Assembly (NCBI RefSeq): GCF_002812955.1
Contig: NZ_PFXK01000010.1
Span: forward strand, 1 to 64,000
Source of the DNA: Vibrio sp. HA2012
GTDB taxonomy: Bacteria; Pseudomonadota; Gammaproteobacteria; Enterobacterales; Vibrionaceae
Direction of reading: 5' to 3'
Length of the DNA stretch: 64,000 nt
Below the pieces are notes generated by a model. That model saw only the letters and a program-made list of their open reading frames with translations. It was not told the DNA's origin and did not search any database. The position numbers and the translations under genes were made by a program. This document shows, one piece after another, positions 30,803 to 45,197 of the stretch (position 1 is the stretch's first letter; each line of letters opens with the position of its first letter).

Positions 30803-32698
30803 ATGTTCTATCACGAAAAATTTGACGTCATTGTCGTCGGTGGCGGTCATGCCGGTACAGAAGCCGCTTTAGCTTCTGCCCGTACTGGCCAGAAAACTCT
30901 GCTGCTTACCCATAATATTGATACACTGGGTCAGATGTCCTGCAACCCGGCTATCGGTGGTATCGGCAAAGGGCATCTGGTTAAAGAAGTAGACGCTCTG
31001 GGTGGTTTGATGGCTCAGGCAATCGATCAGGCTGGTATTCAGTTTCGTATTCTTAATGCTTCTAAAGGACCAGCAGTTCGTGCTACCCGGGCTCAGGCTG
31101 ACCGGGCTTTATATAAATCAGTAGTAAGAAATGCTCTGGAAAATACCCCCAATCTGTCATTATTTCAGCAAGCAGCGGACGATTTGATCGTAGAAAATGA
31201 TCAAGTGACCGGCGTTATTACTCAAATGGGGCTTAAATTCCACGCCAAAGCCGTCGTATTAACGGTTGGAACCTTCCTTGGAGGAAAGATCCATATCGGC
31301 ATGGAAAACTTCTCTGGTGGCCGTACAGGCGATCCAGCTTCGATTCCTCTGGCAAACCGTCTACGCGAGCTACCGTTACGCGTGGATAGGTTAAAGACAG
31401 GAACCCCTCCAAGAATTGATGCTAACAGCGTTGATTTTTCTCAGTTACAGGTTCAGCACGGAGATGATCCGACACCAGTGTTTTCTTTCTTAGGACACCG
31501 GAGTCAACATCCTCGCCAGGTGCCATGCTACATCACGCATACTAATGAAAAAACCCATGATGTCATACGATCCAATCTGGATCGCAGTCCTCTTTATGCC
31601 GGGGTTATTGAGGGAATTGGTCCGCGTTATTGTCCTTCTATCGAAGATAAAGTAATGCGTTATGCAGATAAAAACAGCCATCAGATCTTTATTGAGCCAG
31701 AAGGGCTAACCACAACAGAACTGTATCCTAATGGTATTTCTACCAGCCTGCCGTTTGATGTTCAGGTCAAAATAGTTCGCTCTATGCAGGGCTTTGAAAA
31801 TGCCCATATAGTGCGGCCTGGTTATGCTATTGAGTACGATTTCTTCGATCCAAGGGATCTGAAAAAAACCTATGAGACAAAAACGATTGCTGGTCTGTTC
31901 TTTGCCGGACAGATAAATGGTACAACTGGCTATGAAGAAGCGGCTGCTCAGGGATTAATGGCAGGCCTGAATGCCAGTCTGTACACTCAGGGTAAAGAAG
32001 GCTGGAGTCCGCGTCGTGATGAGGCATATATGGGGGTTCTGATTGATGATTTGTCTACCATGGGAACACGTGAGCCTTATCGCATGTTTACTTCCCGTGC
32101 TGAATATCGCCTGTTACTGCGCGAAGATAATGCCGATCTGCGTCTGACAGAAAAAGGCCGCGAGCTTGGGCTGGTGGATGATACCCGCTGGGGAAGATTC
32201 TGTGAGAAAGTCGAAAACATAGAAAAAGAACGTCAGCGTCTGAAAGATACCTGGATGAATCCGAAGTCAGCAGAAATAGATAAGCTGAATGCCATACTGA
32301 AAACTCCGATGCTCCGGGAAGCCAGTGGGGAAGATCTTCTGCGTCGACCTGAAATCAGTTATCAGGATCTGACCGCTTTACCTGCGTATGCACCGGCCCT
32401 GAATGATCTTCAGGCTGCTGAACAGGTTGAAATTCAGGTTAAATACGAAGGTTATATTCAACGCCAGAAAAATGAGATCGAAAAATCACTGCGTCATGAA
32501 CATACCCAGATCCCGGCTGATTTTGATTATGACAGTGTCAAAGGGCTTTCGAACGAAGTTGTGGCAAAACTGAAAGACGCCAGACCCGAGTCGATCGGTG
32601 TCGCTTCACGTATTTCTGGTATTACCCCTGCTGCAATTTCTATCATTCTGGTTTACCTGAAAAAACAGGGTGTGCTGAAAAAAGGGGATGGGGAATGA
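30803..32698 (+). CDS. mnmG: tRNA uridine-5-carboxymethylaminomethyl modification enzyme MnmG (GidA)
   Basis: This 631-residue FAD-dependent enzyme (E. coli 629) acts with MnmE on the wobble uridine of several tRNAs. The FAD-binding motif [17 protein letters not shown] starts at residue 13. A characteristic middle segment is [15 protein letters not shown], and the C-terminal helical domain binds MnmE. GAGG precedes the ATG. It borders the unwinding side of oriC, and its stop overlaps rsmG by four bases. Confidence 0.98.
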   Translation: MFYHEKFDVIVVGGGHAGTEAALASARTGQKTLLLTHNIDTLGQMSCNPAIGGIGKGHLVKEVDALGGLMAQAIDQAGIQFRILNASKGPAVRATRAQADRALYKSVVRNALENTPNLSLFQQAADDLIVENDQVTGVITQMGLKFHAKAVVLTVGTFLGGKIHIGMENFSGGRTGDPASIPLANRLRELPLRVDRLKTGTPPRIDANSVDFSQLQVQHGDDPTPVFSFLGHRSQHPRQVPCYITHTNEKTHDVIRSNLDRSPLYAGVIEGIGPRYCPSIEDKVMRYADKNSHQIFIEPEGLTTTELYPNGISTSLPFDVQVKIVRSMQGFENAHIVRPGYAIEYDFFDPRDLKKTYETKTIAGLFFAGQINGTTGYEEAAAQGLMAGLNASLYTQGKEGWSPRRDEAYMGVLIDDLSTMGTREPYRMFTSRAEYRLLLREDNADLRLTEKGRELGLVDDTRWGRFCEKVENIEKERQRLKDTWMNPKSAEIDKLNAILKTPMLREASGEDLLRRPEISYQDLTALPAYAPALNDLQAAEQVEIQVKYEGYIQRQKNEIEKSLRHEHTQIPADFDYDSVKGLSNEVVAKLKDARPESIGVASRISGITPAAISIILVYLKKQGVLKKGDGE

Positions 32699-33327
32699 GT
32701 TTGCTGAACAACAGACTGGATGCCTTAATCGCACAGACCGACCTTATTGTTGATGAAAATCAACGTAAGCAGTTGGTTGGGTATGTTGAACTGCTGCATA
32801 AATGGAACAAAGCGTATAATCTGACATCTGTGCGTGATCCTATGGATATGCTGGTGAAACATATTCTGGATAGTATTGTGGTGAGTCCGTATCTTGACGG
32901 GCAGCGTTTTATCGATGTCGGAACCGGTCCTGGATTACCTGGCATTCCATTGGCAATAATGTGTCCGGATAAGCAGTTTTTTTTACTGGATAGTTTGGGA
33001 AAACGAATCCGGTTTATTAAACAGGTTCTGCACGAACTGGGGATTAAAAACGTCACAACGGTGCAGAGCAGGGTCGAAGCATTTTTGCCTGAAAAGAAAT
33101 TTGATGCGGTACTGAGTCGGGCATTTGCCTCTGTTCAGGATATGCTTGATTGGTGTCAGCATTTACCCCATGAGCATAATGGTCGCTTTCTGGCGTTGAA
33201 AGGGCAAGTGCCTGAAGATGAAATCGCCCACTTACCTGACTGGTGTGATGTGATCACTGTCAAATCTTTGCAAGTTCCTGAACTTGAAGGTGAGAGACAT
33301 CTTGTAATCTTGTCGGGGAAAAAATAA
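32695..33327 (+). CDS. rsmG: 16S rRNA (guanine527-N7)-methyltransferase RsmG
   Basis: This 210-residue SAM-dependent enzyme methylates G527 of 16S rRNA; loss gives low-level streptomycin resistance in E. coli. The SAM-binding motif [17 protein letters not shown] is near residues 71-87, and the family segment [14 protein letters not shown] precedes it. The gene overlaps mnmG by ATGA, indicating coupled translation. Confidence 0.96.
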   Translation: MSLLNNRLDALIAQTDLIVDENQRKQLVGYVELLHKWNKAYNLTSVRDPMDMLVKHILDSIVVSPYLDGQRFIDVGTGPGLPGIPLAIMCPDKQFFLLDSLGKRIRFIKQVLHELGIKNVTTVQSRVEAFLPEKKFDAVLSRAFASVQDMLDWCQHLPHEHNGRFLALKGQVPEDEIAHLPDWCDVITVKSLQVPELEGERHLVILSGKK

Positions 33328-33342
33328 TCAGGGAGAACCCAC

Positions 33343-34116
33343 GTGGGAAGAATTATTGCAATCGCAAACCAAAAAGGTGGCGTAGGTAAAACAACAACTT
33401 GTGTTAATCTTGCCGCATCTATGGCTGCGACCAAGCGCAAAGTATTAGTGATTGATCTCGACCCTCAGGGTAACGCAACCATGGCGAGCGGGATTGATAA
33501 GTATCAGATTGATGCCACTTCCTACGACCTGCTTGTTGAAGATACGCCGTTTCACGATGTTGTGTGTCGTAAAACCAGTGGTGGTTATGATTTAATTGCT
33601 GCTAACGGGGATGTCACTGCCGCTGAGATTAAGTTGATGGAAGTTTTTGCCCGCGAGGTCAGGCTGAAAAATGCGTTATCCTCCGTTCGTGATAACTATG
33701 ATTTCATCTTTATCGATTGTCCGCCGGCGCTTAATCTCCTTACAATCAATGCGATGGCTGCTGCTGATTCTGTTCTTGTTCCGATGCAATGCGAATATTT
33801 TGCTCTGGAAGGATTAACGGCTCTGATGGATACCATTAGTAAGCTGGCTGCTGTTGTTAATGAGAACCTGAAGATTGAAGGCTTGCTGCGTACCATGTTT
33901 GATCCGAGAAACCGTTTGTCAAATGAAGTATCGGATCAACTGAAAAAGCATTTTGGTGACAAAGTCTACCGAACGGTGATTCCTCGTAATGTTCGTCTGG
34001 CAGAAGCGCCCAGCCATGGCCGCCCTGCTATGTACTATGATAAGCATTCTGCCGGTTCCAAAGCTTATTTGGCTCTGGCTGGTGAAATGCTCCGCCGTGA
34101 AGCTGTTCCGGCATAG
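33343..34116 (+). CDS. parA: Chromosome partitioning ATPase ParA
   Basis: This 257-residue deviant Walker ATPase has NQKGGVGKTTTCVNLA at about residues 8-23 and Walker B FIFIDCPPALN near 127. ParA forms nucleotide-dependent DNA gradients that move ParB-parS complexes, here acting on the main chromosome origin. It starts with GTG (33343) after GGGAG. A neat CCCACGTGGG palindrome at the start resembles parS but is too divergent to call. parB follows after 27 bases. Confidence 0.96.
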   Translation: MGRIIAIANQKGGVGKTTTCVNLAASMAATKRKVLVIDLDPQGNATMASGIDKYQIDATSYDLLVEDTPFHDVVCRKTSGGYDLIAANGDVTAAEIKLMEVFAREVRLKNALSSVRDNYDFIFIDCPPALNLLTINAMAAADSVLVPMQCEYFALEGLTALMDTISKLAAVVNENLKIEGLLRTMFDPRNRLSNEVSDQLKKHFGDKVYRTVIPRNVRLAEAPSHGRPAMYYDKHSAGSKAYLALAGEMLRREAVPA

Positions 34117-34143
34117 TTGATAGAAAATAAGGAATGATCGTCG

Positions 34144-35040
34144 ATGTCTAAACGTGGTTTAGGAAAAGGTCTGGATGCTTTACTGGCAACCAGCACACTG
34201 GCAAGAGAAAAGCAGCAGGTAGCCGCCCAAAGCCAGACTCTTTCAAACGATGGTGAGTTATCTGATATCGGGATTATGGATCTTAAGCCCGGTATGTACC
34301 AGCCGCGTAAAGAAATGTCAGTGGAAGCTCTGGAAGAACTTTCAGCTTCAATTCAGTCTCAAGGAATTATTCAGCCTATTGTTGTGCGTCAGCTTGAATC
34401 TGGTATGTATGAAATTATCGCAGGTGAACGTCGCTGGAGGGCTGCGAAACAGGCTGGTTTGAAGCGGGTTCCCTGTATTGTCAAAAATGTACCTGACCGC
34501 GCAGCCATTGCAATGGCTCTCATTGAAAATATTCAGCGCGAAGATCTCAATGTTATTGAAGAAGCTCAGGCCTTGGAAAGGCTGCAGGACGAATTTGATC
34601 TAACCCACCAGCAGGTTGCTGATGTTATCGGAAAGTCCCGTACTACTGTCACTAATTTACTGCGTTTAAATATGCTGGATATGCCGGTAAAACGTCTGGT
34701 TGAACAGAAAAAACTGGATATGGGGCATGCTCGTGCTTTACTGGTTCTTGAACAGGATCAACAGGCTGACGTTGCTCAGGTGGTTGCCGATAAGAAGATG
34801 ACTGTTCGTCAGACTGAGCTGTATGTAAAAAAGATATTGGAGCCGGCAGAGCAGAAAACTGCAGGTAAAAAAGAGCCGACTCCTCTGGCTGTGGACTTAT
34901 CCCAGCAGCTTGAAGACCGTATTCAGGCTAAAGTAAATCTGGATATATCTTCTAGTGGTAAAGCGCGTATTACCATCAATCTGGATGATGAAGGTTCGCT
35001 GGAAAATATTTTAAAAATGCTGGCAAACCGCACAGATTGA
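34144..35040 (+). CDS. parB: Chromosome partitioning protein ParB
   Basis: This 298-residue CTPase/DNA-binding protein loads at parS and spreads as a clamp. It has box I (QPRKEMSVEALEELSASIQS), box II (AGERRWRAAKQAGL) near residue 96 and a helix-turn-helix THQQVADVIGKSRTTVTNLL near 155. The C-terminal dimer domain covers the last 60 residues. AAGGA lies 10 bases before the ATG. Two candidate parS sites are in the window. Confidence 0.96.
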   Translation: MSKRGLGKGLDALLATSTLAREKQQVAAQSQTLSNDGELSDIGIMDLKPGMYQPRKEMSVEALEELSASIQSQGIIQPIVVRQLESGMYEIIAGERRWRAAKQAGLKRVPCIVKNVPDRAAIAMALIENIQREDLNVIEEAQALERLQDEFDLTHQQVADVIGKSRTTVTNLLRLNMLDMPVKRLVEQKKLDMGHARALLVLEQDQQADVAQVVADKKMTVRQTELYVKKILEPAEQKTAGKKEPTPLAVDLSQQLEDRIQAKVNLDISSSGKARITINLDDEGSLENILKMLANRTD

Positions 35041-35072
35041 GAAGTTTGTTCGCTATTTGACTAAACTAATGT

Positions 35073-35099
35073 TTAACAAGCTTAACGAAATTTTATAAT
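35073..35099 (+). promoter_or_regulatory. Possible atp operon promoter
   Basis: TTAACA (35073-35078) and a perfect TATAAT (35094-35099) lie in the 133-base gap before atpI, with a short 15-base spacer. It is the best candidate seen; the spacer lowers confidence. Confidence 0.4.
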
Positions 35100-35173
35100 G
35101 TTTTATATATTCTTTTCTGGGAAGCGGTTAAGCTGTTTCTAGACGAATTAAAGGCTTAGCTCTGTTTTATCAG

Positions 35174-36363
<1,190 letters not shown>

Positions 36364-36410
36364 CTAAACGAAATTAACACATTTACTTAATAGTAACTTG
36401 GAGTCTTTAA

Positions 36411-36664
<254 letters not shown>

Positions 36665-36713
36665 TGAACTGAATTCGTTTTATTTTTGTTGAGCAAACAT
36701 AGAGGAGTCTGCG

Positions 36714-37184
36714 GTGAATATAAACGCAACTCTGCTAGGTCAGGCTATTGCGTTTGCCATTTTTGTCTGGTTCTGCATGAAATATGTATGGCCACCAATT
36801 ATGCAGGCGATCGAAGCGCGTCAGAAAGAAATTGCTGATGGCTTACAAGCTGCTGAAAGAGCTGAAAAAGACCTAGCTTTAGCTAAATCTAATGCTTCGG
36901 ATCAATTGAAAGAAGCAAAACGTACAGCAACAGAAGTTATTGAACAGGCTAATAAGCGTAAAGCTTTAATTTTGGATGAAGCCCGTGAGGAAGCGCAAGA
37001 AGAGCGCAAGAAAATCCTTGCTCAGGCTGAGGCTGAAATTGAAGCTGAACGTAATCGTGCTCGTGATGAGTTACGCAAGCAGGTTGCTATTCTGGCTGTT
37101 GCTGGTGCAGAGAAAATCCTTGAGCGTTCTATCGATAAAGATGTTCATAAGGATATTCTCGATAACATTACTGCAAAACTTTAA
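36714..37184 (+). CDS. atpF: ATP synthase subunit b
   Basis: This 156-residue stator subunit (E. coli 156) has one N-terminal membrane helix (residues 5-27) and a long charged helix that dimerises and reaches F1. It starts with GTG (36714) after AGGAG. The dense A/E/K heptad-like pattern from residue 30 onward is typical. Confidence 0.97.
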   Translation: MNINATLLGQAIAFAIFVWFCMKYVWPPIMQAIEARQKEIADGLQAAERAEKDLALAKSNASDQLKEAKRTATEVIEQANKRKALILDEAREEAQEERKKILAQAEAEIEAERNRARDELRKQVAILAVAGAEKILERSIDKDVHKDILDNITAKL

Positions 37185-37199
37185 ACGTGGGGGCGCTTG

Positions 37200-37733
37200 A
37201 TGTCTGATTTGACTACTATTGCACGCCCCTATGCTAAAGCAGCATTCGACTTTGCGGTGGAAAATAAGCAACTGGACCTGTGGGAACAGATGCTGACTTT
37301 CGCTGCAGAAGTAACTAAGAACGAACAAATGAGTGAGTTGTTAACCAGCTCCGTTTCTGCTGAAAAACTGGCAGAAATTTTTGTTGCAGTTTGCGGTGAA
37401 CAAGTGGATGTTCATGGTCAGAACCTGTTAAAGGTAATGGCTGAGAATGGTCGTTTAACGGCACTTCCCGATGTGTGTGAACAGTTTTCCCTGTTACGAA
37501 AAGAACATGAGAAGAGAGTGGATGTGGAAGTGACTTCCGCCACTGAACTCACGGAAAAACAGTTAGCAGATATCGGAAGTAAACTTGAGCAGCGTTTAGA
37601 ACGCAAAGTGAATCTGAACTGCAGTGTAGATGAGGCCCTACTTGGTGGGGTTGTTATTCGAGCCGGAGATCTGATCATCGATAACTCAGCCCGCGGTCAA
37701 CTGAACCGCCTGAGCGATGCATTAAGGTCTTAA
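37200..37733 (+). CDS. atpH: ATP synthase subunit delta
   Basis: This 177-residue F1 subunit links the stator to the alpha/beta head. The N-terminal [17 protein letters not shown] and C-terminal [20 protein letters not shown] are typical. I start at ATG 37200, equal in length to E. coli AtpH; a TTG one codon earlier is possible. GTGGGGG lies upstream. Confidence 0.96.
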   Translation: MSDLTTIARPYAKAAFDFAVENKQLDLWEQMLTFAAEVTKNEQMSELLTSSVSAEKLAEIFVAVCGEQVDVHGQNLLKVMAENGRLTALPDVCEQFSLLRKEHEKRVDVEVTSATELTEKQLADIGSKLEQRLERKVNLNCSVDEALLGGVVIRAGDLIIDNSARGQLNRLSDALRS

Positions 37734-37746
37734 TGGGGATTGGAGC

Positions 37747-39288
37747 ATGCAACTTAATTCCACGGAAATTAGCGATCTGATCAAACAGCGTATCGAATCT
37801 TTCGAAGTTGTAAGTGAAGCGCGTAATGAAGGTACTATCGTATCGGTAAGCGATGGTATTATTCGCATCCACGGCCTGGCCGATGTGATGCAAGGTGAAA
37901 TGATTGAAGTACCGGGTGGCCGCTATGCGCTGGCACTGAACCTTGAGCGTGACTCGGTTGGTGCCGTTGTTATGGGCCCATATGCTGACCTTCAGGAAGG
38001 CATGAAAGTGACCGGAACCGGTCGTATCCTTGAAGTACCAGTTGGTCCTGAACTACTTGGTCGTGTAGTAAACACGCTGGGTGAGCCTATTGATGGTAAA
38101 GGCCCAATCGGAGCGAAACTTTCTTCTCCTGTAGAAGTTATCGCACCGGGTGTAATCGACCGTCAATCGGTAGATCAGCCGGTACAGACAGGTTATAAGT
38201 CTGTCGACTCAATGATTCCAATTGGTCGTGGTCAGCGTGAACTAATTATCGGTGACCGTCAGACTGGTAAAACTGCGATGGCGATCGATGCCATCATTAA
38301 TCAGAAAGACTCTGGTATTTACTCTATCTACGTTGCTATCGGTCAGAAAGCATCGACTATCGCAAACGTAGTACGCAAACTGGAAGAGCACGGCGCGCTG
38401 GAAAACACCATCGTTGTTGTGGCATCGGCTTCTGAATCTGCTGCGCTGCAATATCTGGCACCGTATGCTGGTTGTGCGATGGGTGAGTACTTCCGCGATC
38501 GTGGCGAAGACGCACTGATCATCTATGATGATCTGTCTAAGCAAGCGGTAGCTTATCGTCAAATCTCTCTGCTTCTGAAACGTCCTCCAGGCCGTGAAGC
38601 ATTCCCGGGTGATGTATTCTATCTTCACTCACGTTTGCTGGAGCGGGCTGCTCGTGTAAATGCTGCTTATGTAGAGCGTTTTACTAATGGTGAAGTGAAA
38701 GGTAAGACTGGTTCTCTGACTGCTCTGCCTATCATTGAAACTCAGGCAGGTGACGTATCAGCATTTGTACCGACTAACGTAATCTCGATTACCGATGGTC
38801 AGATCTTCCTGCAAACTGAACTGTTCAATGCGGGTGTTCGCCCGGCTGTTGACCCTGGTATTTCAGTATCTCGTGTAGGTGGTTCAGCACAGACTAAAAT
38901 CATCAAGAAGTTGTCAGGAGGTATTCGTACTGCTCTGGCTGCGTATCGTGAATTGGCTGCGTTTGCACAGTTCTCTTCTGACCTTGATGAAGCAACTAAG
39001 AAACAGCTAGACCATGGTCAGAAAGTAACTGAACTGATGAAGCAGAAACAATATGCTCCTATGTCAGTATTTGACCAGGCTTTGGTTATCTTTGCGGCAG
39101 AGCGAGGCTATTTGTCCGATGTAGAACTGGATAAGGTTCTGGATTTTGAAGCTGCTCTACTATCGTATGCTCACAGTCATTTTGCTGACCTTGCTAAAGA
39201 GGTTAATGCAACGGGTGCTTATAACGATGAAATTGAAGCTCAGCTGACTAAGCTGGTGGATGATTTCAAAGCAACCCAGACTTGGTAA
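37747..39288 (+). CDS. atpA: ATP synthase subunit alpha
   Basis: This 513-residue subunit (E. coli 513) has non-catalytic nucleotide-binding sites. The P-loop is [10 protein letters not shown] near residue 170. The family signature [17 protein letters not shown] is near 370, with the arginine finger in SVSRVGG. It lies 13 bases after atpH. Confidence 0.98.
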   Translation: MQLNSTEISDLIKQRIESFEVVSEARNEGTIVSVSDGIIRIHGLADVMQGEMIEVPGGRYALALNLERDSVGAVVMGPYADLQEGMKVTGTGRILEVPVGPELLGRVVNTLGEPIDGKGPIGAKLSSPVEVIAPGVIDRQSVDQPVQTGYKSVDSMIPIGRGQRELIIGDRQTGKTAMAIDAIINQKDSGIYSIYVAIGQKASTIANVVRKLEEHGALENTIVVVASASESAALQYLAPYAGCAMGEYFRDRGEDALIIYDDLSKQAVAYRQISLLLKRPPGREAFPGDVFYLHSRLLERAARVNAAYVERFTNGEVKGKTGSLTALPIIETQAGDVSAFVPTNVISITDGQIFLQTELFNAGVRPAVDPGISVSRVGGSAQTKIIKKLSGGIRTALAAYRELAAFAQFSSDLDEATKKQLDHGQKVTELMKQKQYAPMSVFDQALVIFAAERGYLSDVELDKVLDFEAALLSYAHSHFADLAKEVNATGAYNDEIEAQLTKLVDDFKATQTW

Positions 39289-39346
39289 TAGATTGGTGAC
39301 GGTAACGTCACTGATCAACGGCAATTACCACTAATGGAGAGTAACG

Positions 39347-40213
39347 ATGGCCGGCGCAAAAGAGATACGTAATAAGATCGGGAGTGTAAAAAGCACTCAG
39401 AAGATCACCAAAGCGATGGAAATGGTAGCAGCATCAAAAATGCGTCGTTCACAGGACGCAATGAATGCTTCTCGTCCATATGCAGAGACAATGCGTAAAG
39501 TGATCGGTCATGTGGCTCATGCGAATCTGGAATATCGTCATCCGTATCTGGAAGAGCGTGATGCTTCACGTGTTGGTTATATCATTATTTCAACGGATCG
39601 CGGTCTGTGTGGTGGCCTGAACATTAATCTGTTCAAAAAAGCCATCCTGGACATGCAGGACTGGAAAGAGAAAGGCGTTGACGTTGAACTGGCGGTTGTC
39701 GGTTCTAAGGCGACTGCTTTTTTCAATAACAGCGGCGCAAAAGTAGCGGCTCAGGTATCAGGACTTGGAGACAATCCTAGTCTGGAAGCCCTGATCGGTT
39801 CTGTTGGTGTGATGCTGAAGAAATATGATGAAGGTGAACTGGACCGTTTATATGTAGTGTTCAATAAGTTTGTGAATACCATGGTTCAAGAACCAACGAT
39901 CGATCAATTGCTGCCTTTGCCTAAATCGGATAGTGAAGAGATGCAGCGAGAGCATACCTGGGACTACCTGTATGAACCTGAGCCGAAACCTCTGCTGGAT
40001 GCACTGTTAGTGCGTTATGTGGAATCTCAGGTGTATCAGGGGGTGGTTGAAAACCTAGCCTGTGAACAGGCAGCCCGGATGATTGCGATGAAAGCTGCAA
40101 CAGATAATGCGACCAGTCTGATTGAAGATCTGGAACTTGTGTATAACAAAGCCCGTCAGGCGGCGATTACACAGGAACTGTCGGAAATCGTGGGTGGTGC
40201 AGCTGCGGTTTAA
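39347..40213 (+). CDS. atpG: ATP synthase subunit gamma
   Basis: This 288-residue central shaft protein has long N- and C-terminal helices ([40 protein letters not shown]) that form the coiled coil turning inside the head. GGAGAG precedes the ATG. It follows atpA after a 58-base gap with no gene. Confidence 0.97.
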   Translation: MAGAKEIRNKIGSVKSTQKITKAMEMVAASKMRRSQDAMNASRPYAETMRKVIGHVAHANLEYRHPYLEERDASRVGYIIISTDRGLCGGLNINLFKKAILDMQDWKEKGVDVELAVVGSKATAFFNNSGAKVAAQVSGLGDNPSLEALIGSVGVMLKKYDEGELDRLYVVFNKFVNTMVQEPTIDQLLPLPKSDSEEMQREHTWDYLYEPEPKPLLDALLVRYVESQVYQGVVENLACEQAARMIAMKAATDNATSLIEDLELVYNKARQAAITQELSEIVGGAAAV

Positions 40214-40232
40214 GCTTAGGTAAAACAAATAG

Positions 40233-41651
<1,419 letters not shown>

Positions 41652-41669
41652 GGCTAACTAGGAGGCGAT

Positions 41670-42095
41670 ATGGCACAGATTACCTTTCACCTTGATGTAG
41701 TAAGCGCCGAGAAGCAGATTTTCTCTGGTCGTGTTGAAACATTTCAGGTGACCGGTAGCGAAGGTGAGCTTGGTATTTACCATGGTCACGCGCCGCTTCT
41801 GACCGCTATTAAGCCGGGTATGGTGCGTATAGTGAAACAACACGGCCACGAAGAAATCATTTATGTTTCTGGTGGTATTGTTGAGATTCAGCCGGGTACT
41901 TCTACAGTACTGGCTGATACAGCAATTCGTGGTGAAGATCTGGACGCAGCTAAGGCAGAAGAAGCCAAACGCAAAGCTGAGGAGCATATTCAGAATCAGC
42001 ATGGCGATATGGACTTTGCACAAGCGGCCAGTGAACTGGCTAAAGCGATTGCTCAGCTTCGGGTTATCGAACTGACTAAGCAAAGACGACGCTAA
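41670..42095 (+). CDS. atpC: ATP synthase subunit epsilon
   Basis: This 141-residue subunit couples the shaft to the c ring and can inhibit ATP hydrolysis. It has an N-terminal beta sandwich ([20 protein letters not shown]) and a C-terminal helical hairpin from about residue 90. AGGAGG precedes the ATG. A strong terminator closes the operon. Confidence 0.97.
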   Translation: MAQITFHLDVVSAEKQIFSGRVETFQVTGSEGELGIYHGHAPLLTAIKPGMVRIVKQHGHEEIIYVSGGIVEIQPGTSTVLADTAIRGEDLDAAKAEEAKRKAEEHIQNQHGDMDFAQAASELAKAIAQLRVIELTKQRRR

Positions 42096-42116
42096 TCTTA
42101 TTTAGTGTGATGATAT

Positions 42117-42140
42117 AAAGGCGGCCAGTTGGTCGCCTTT
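42117..42140 (+). terminator. Terminator of the atp operon
   Basis: AAAGGCGGCC and GGTCGCCTTT with an AGTT loop are followed by TGTTTTTT. The stem repeats the yidC terminator almost exactly. Confidence 0.93.
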
Positions 42141-42217
42141 TGTTTTTTATTTCTCTTCTTAATATGAACAGGTTAGAATTTCCTCTCTACCAAAATACAA
42201 CAACAAGGATTGATTCC

Positions 42218-43579
42218 ATGAATTTCAGTGCGGTTGTCCTCGCGGCGGGTAAAGGAACCCGTATGTATTCTAATATGCCGAAAGTACTGCATACTTTGGC
42301 TGGAAAACCGATGGCAAAACATGTGATAGATACCTGTGCCGGATTGGGTGCTAAGCATATTCATCTGGTGTATGGCCATGGTGGTGAGCAAATGCAGCAG
42401 GTATTAAAAGATACGCCTGTTAACTGGATTCTGCAGGCAGAACAACTGGGTACCGGACATGCGGTGGGTCAGGCTTCTCCAAAGTTTGCGGATGATGAAA
42501 AGATTCTGGTTTTGTATGGCGATGTACCGCTTATTTCTGCTGAAACGATTGAGAGCTTGCTGGATGCACAACCTGTGGGTGGAATCGCATTATTGACGGT
42601 TGTTTTAGATAATCCTACCGGTTACGGACGCATTGTGCGTAAAAATGGCCCTGTAGTGGCGATTGTTGAGCAAAAAGATGCGACAGAAGAACAGAAACTG
42701 ATTAAAGAGATTAATACTGGTGTAATGGTCGCTACGGGGAGTGATCTGAAACGCTGGCTGTCCGGACTGAATAATGATAATGCTCAGGGTGAATATTATC
42801 TGACAGATGTGATTGCTGCTGCTCACGATGAAGGTCGGGCGATTGAGGCGGTACATCCGGTGAACCCGATTGAAGTGGAAGGGGTTAATAACCGTGTTCA
42901 GTTAGCGCGTCTGGAACGTGCTTATCAGTCCATGCAGGCAGAAAAGCTGCTGGAGCAAGGCGTGATGCTGCGCGATCCTAACCGTTTCGATCTGCGTGGT
43001 GAGCTGCAATGTGGTACGGATGTTGAGATTGATGTGAATGTTATCATCGAAGGTAGCGTCAGTATCGGTGATAATGTGGTCATTGGTGTCGGATGTGTGC
43101 TGAAAGACTGTGAAATAGATGATAATACAATTATTCGTCCATACAGTGTGATTGAAGGAGCAACGGTTGGGGAAGAATGTACCGTAGGGCCGTTTACCCG
43201 TCTGCGTCCGGGAGCTGAGTTGAAAAATGATGCACATGTAGGTAATTTTGTGGAAGTGAAAAACGGGACTATCGGTGAAGGTTCGAAAGCGAATCATTTG
43301 ACTTATATTGGCGATGCGGTGATTGGCCAGCGTTCGAATATTGGTGCCGGAACCATTACTTGTAACTATGATGGTGCCAATAAGCACAAAACGATTATCG
43401 GGGATGATGTGTTTGTTGGTTCGGATACTCAACTGGTAGCTCCTGTGACTGTCGGTGACAGAGCAACGATAGGTGCTGGTGCGACAGTTACCCGAAATAT
43501 TGGTGAGGGTGAGTTAGTTATCACTCGCGCCAGAGAGCGCAGAATTCCTAACTGGAATCGTCCAGAGAAGAAAAAATAA
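42218..43579 (+). CDS. glmU: Bifunctional UDP-N-acetylglucosamine synthase GlmU
   Basis: This 453-residue enzyme (E. coli 456) makes UDP-GlcNAc for peptidoglycan and LPS. The N-terminal uridylyltransferase begins [20 protein letters not shown]. The C-terminal half is a left-handed beta-helix of hexapeptide repeats with acetyltransferase activity. I start at ATG 42218 after AAGGA; a frame to 42140 would extend through the atp terminator. glmS does not follow; ilvA converges on it. Confidence 0.96.
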   Translation: MNFSAVVLAAGKGTRMYSNMPKVLHTLAGKPMAKHVIDTCAGLGAKHIHLVYGHGGEQMQQVLKDTPVNWILQAEQLGTGHAVGQASPKFADDEKILVLYGDVPLISAETIESLLDAQPVGGIALLTVVLDNPTGYGRIVRKNGPVVAIVEQKDATEEQKLIKEINTGVMVATGSDLKRWLSGLNNDNAQGEYYLTDVIAAAHDEGRAIEAVHPVNPIEVEGVNNRVQLARLERAYQSMQAEKLLEQGVMLRDPNRFDLRGELQCGTDVEIDVNVIIEGSVSIGDNVVIGVGCVLKDCEIDDNTIIRPYSVIEGATVGEECTVGPFTRLRPGAELKNDAHVGNFVEVKNGTIGEGSKANHLTYIGDAVIGQRSNIGAGTITCNYDGANKHKTIIGDDVFVGSDTQLVAPVTVGDRATIGAGATVTRNIGEGELVITRARERRIPNWNRPEKKK

Positions 43580-43599
43580 GACAAATTCAGTGTTGTAAT

Positions 43600-43628
43600 A
43601 ATAAAGCCGCTCATCGAGCGGCTTTATT
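43600..43628. terminator. Bidirectional terminator between glmU and ilvA
   Basis: AATAAAGCCGCTC and GAGCGGCTTTATT form a perfect 13-base-pair stem with a three-base loop. T-rich tails on both strands suit the converging genes. Confidence 0.92.
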
Positions 43629-43645
43629 TGTATTGATGAGCTTAA

Positions 43646-45193
43646 TCAGGACAAAAAGAATTTATATGCCGGGTTATCAGTTTCATCCTTATACGGGTAG
43701 TCCAGTTCAAACAGATGTTCAGAGAAGCGGGTGAGATCAGATTCTTCCAGTTCGAATCCACACAAGACCCGGCCATAATCCATACCATGGTTACGGTAAT
43801 TGAACAGACTGATATTCCAGTGGGTGCCCAGTGTGCTGAGGAATTTCAGCAACGCTCCCGGGTATTCCGGAAATTCAAAGCTGTACAGACGTTCTTTTAG
43901 TGGTTTGGATGGTTTACCGCCAATCATATAACGAATATGTTGTTTGGCCATCTCATCATCAGACAGGTCAACAACAGGATATCCGGCGCTGCGCAGATCC
44001 TGAATAATATTATCCAGCTCCTCCTGCCCCCCTTGTAGGCGAACACCAACAAAGATATTGGCCAGACGATCATTGTTATACCGGTAGTTAAACTCAGTAA
44101 CAGACCGTCCGCCGATAACCTGACAGAACTTAAAAAATGCACCAGGCTCTTCCGGGATAGTGACTGCTAACAAACCTTCGCGTTTTTCACCCAGTTCACA
44201 GCGTTCAGATACATAACGCAAGCCATGGAAGTTAGTATTAGCACCGGAAAGAATAGTCCCCAGTTTTTTATCTTTAAGATGATTCTGCTCTGCATATTTT
44301 TTCAGACCTGCCAGTGCCAGTGCACCTGACGGCTCGGCAATCGCACGGGTATCTTCGAATATATCTTTTACAGCAGCACAGATCTCATCACTGGATACGG
44401 TTATATGTCCATCCAGATATTCATTGCACAGGCGGAAAGTCTCATCACCGATACGCTTTACTGCCACACCGTCAGCAAACATACTGACCTGATCCAGTAC
44501 TACCGGTCTACCTGCATCCAGCGCAGCTTTCAGACAGCAGGAATCTTCCGGCTCAACAGCGATAACTTTAATATCCGGCATCAGTTGTTTCACTAGTACG
44601 GCGACTCCGGCTGCCAGACCACCACCGCCAACCTGAACGAAAATGTAATCCAGATGGCCGTTCTGCTGCAGCATTTCCATACCGATGGTACCTTGTCCGG
44701 CAATCACCAGCGGGTGATCGAACGGAGGTACAAAGGTATAACCGTGTTCTTTAGACAGTCGTTCTGCTTCAGATTTTGCTTCGTCAAAATTACTGCCGTG
44801 CAAAACCACTTCACCGCCAAAGCTGCGTACTGCATCGACTTTGATATCCGGGGTGGTTTTGGGCATTACAATAATAGCTCTGATACCAAGGTGTTTGCCT
44901 GATAGTGCAATACCCTGTGCATGGTTACCTGCAGAGGCAGCAATAACACCAGCCTGTTTCTGTTCTTCAGTCAGACTGGCAACCATATTATAAGCACCAC
45001 GCAGCTTAAATGAATGTACTGGCTGGCGGTCTTCACGTTTTAGCTGCACCTTATTCCCGATTCGTTCAGACAGCCTGGGCATATCCTGCAACTCGGTTAC
45101 TTTTGCAATCTCATAGACCGGAGCCCTAAGGATATGGCGCAGATATTCTGCGCCGGTTTTAGGCAGTTTATGTTTAGAGAGATCATCACCCAT
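43646..45193 (-). CDS. ilvA: Threonine deaminase (biosynthetic) IlvA
   Basis: This 515-residue PLP enzyme (E. coli 514) converts threonine to 2-oxobutanoate, the first step of isoleucine synthesis. The PLP lysine is K63 in PVHSFKLRGAYN, and the glycine loop is VGGGGLAAGVAVL. Two C-terminal ACT-like regions (from about residue 330) are where isoleucine inhibits and valine activates the E. coli enzyme. I start at ATG 45193 after GGAGGG; a frame to 45262 runs into ilvD. Its ribosome site overlaps the ilvD stop, indicating coupling. Confidence 0.97.
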   Translation of the reverse strand: MGDDLSKHKLPKTGAEYLRHILRAPVYEIAKVTELQDMPRLSERIGNKVQLKREDRQPVHSFKLRGAYNMVASLTEEQKQAGVIAASAGNHAQGIALSGKHLGIRAIIVMPKTTPDIKVDAVRSFGGEVVLHGSNFDEAKSEAERLSKEHGYTFVPPFDHPLVIAGQGTIGMEMLQQNGHLDYIFVQVGGGGLAAGVAVLVKQLMPDIKVIAVEPEDSCCLKAALDAGRPVVLDQVSMFADGVAVKRIGDETFRLCNEYLDGHITVSSDEICAAVKDIFEDTRAIAEPSGALALAGLKKYAEQNHLKDKKLGTILSGANTNFHGLRYVSERCELGEKREGLLAVTIPEEPGAFFKFCQVIGGRSVTEFNYRYNNDRLANIFVGVRLQGGQEELDNIIQDLRSAGYPVVDLSDDEMAKQHIRYMIGGKPSKPLKERLYSFEFPEYPGALLKFLSTLGTHWNISLFNYRNHGMDYGRVLCGFELEESDLTRFSEHLFELDYPYKDETDNPAYKFFLS

Positions 45194-45197
45194 GGGA

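Noticed and set aside
33338..33353. CCCACGTGGG palindrome at the parA start as a parS site
   Set aside because: Only the CACGTG core and a few outer bases fit the consensus; it overlaps the ribosome site and start codon.
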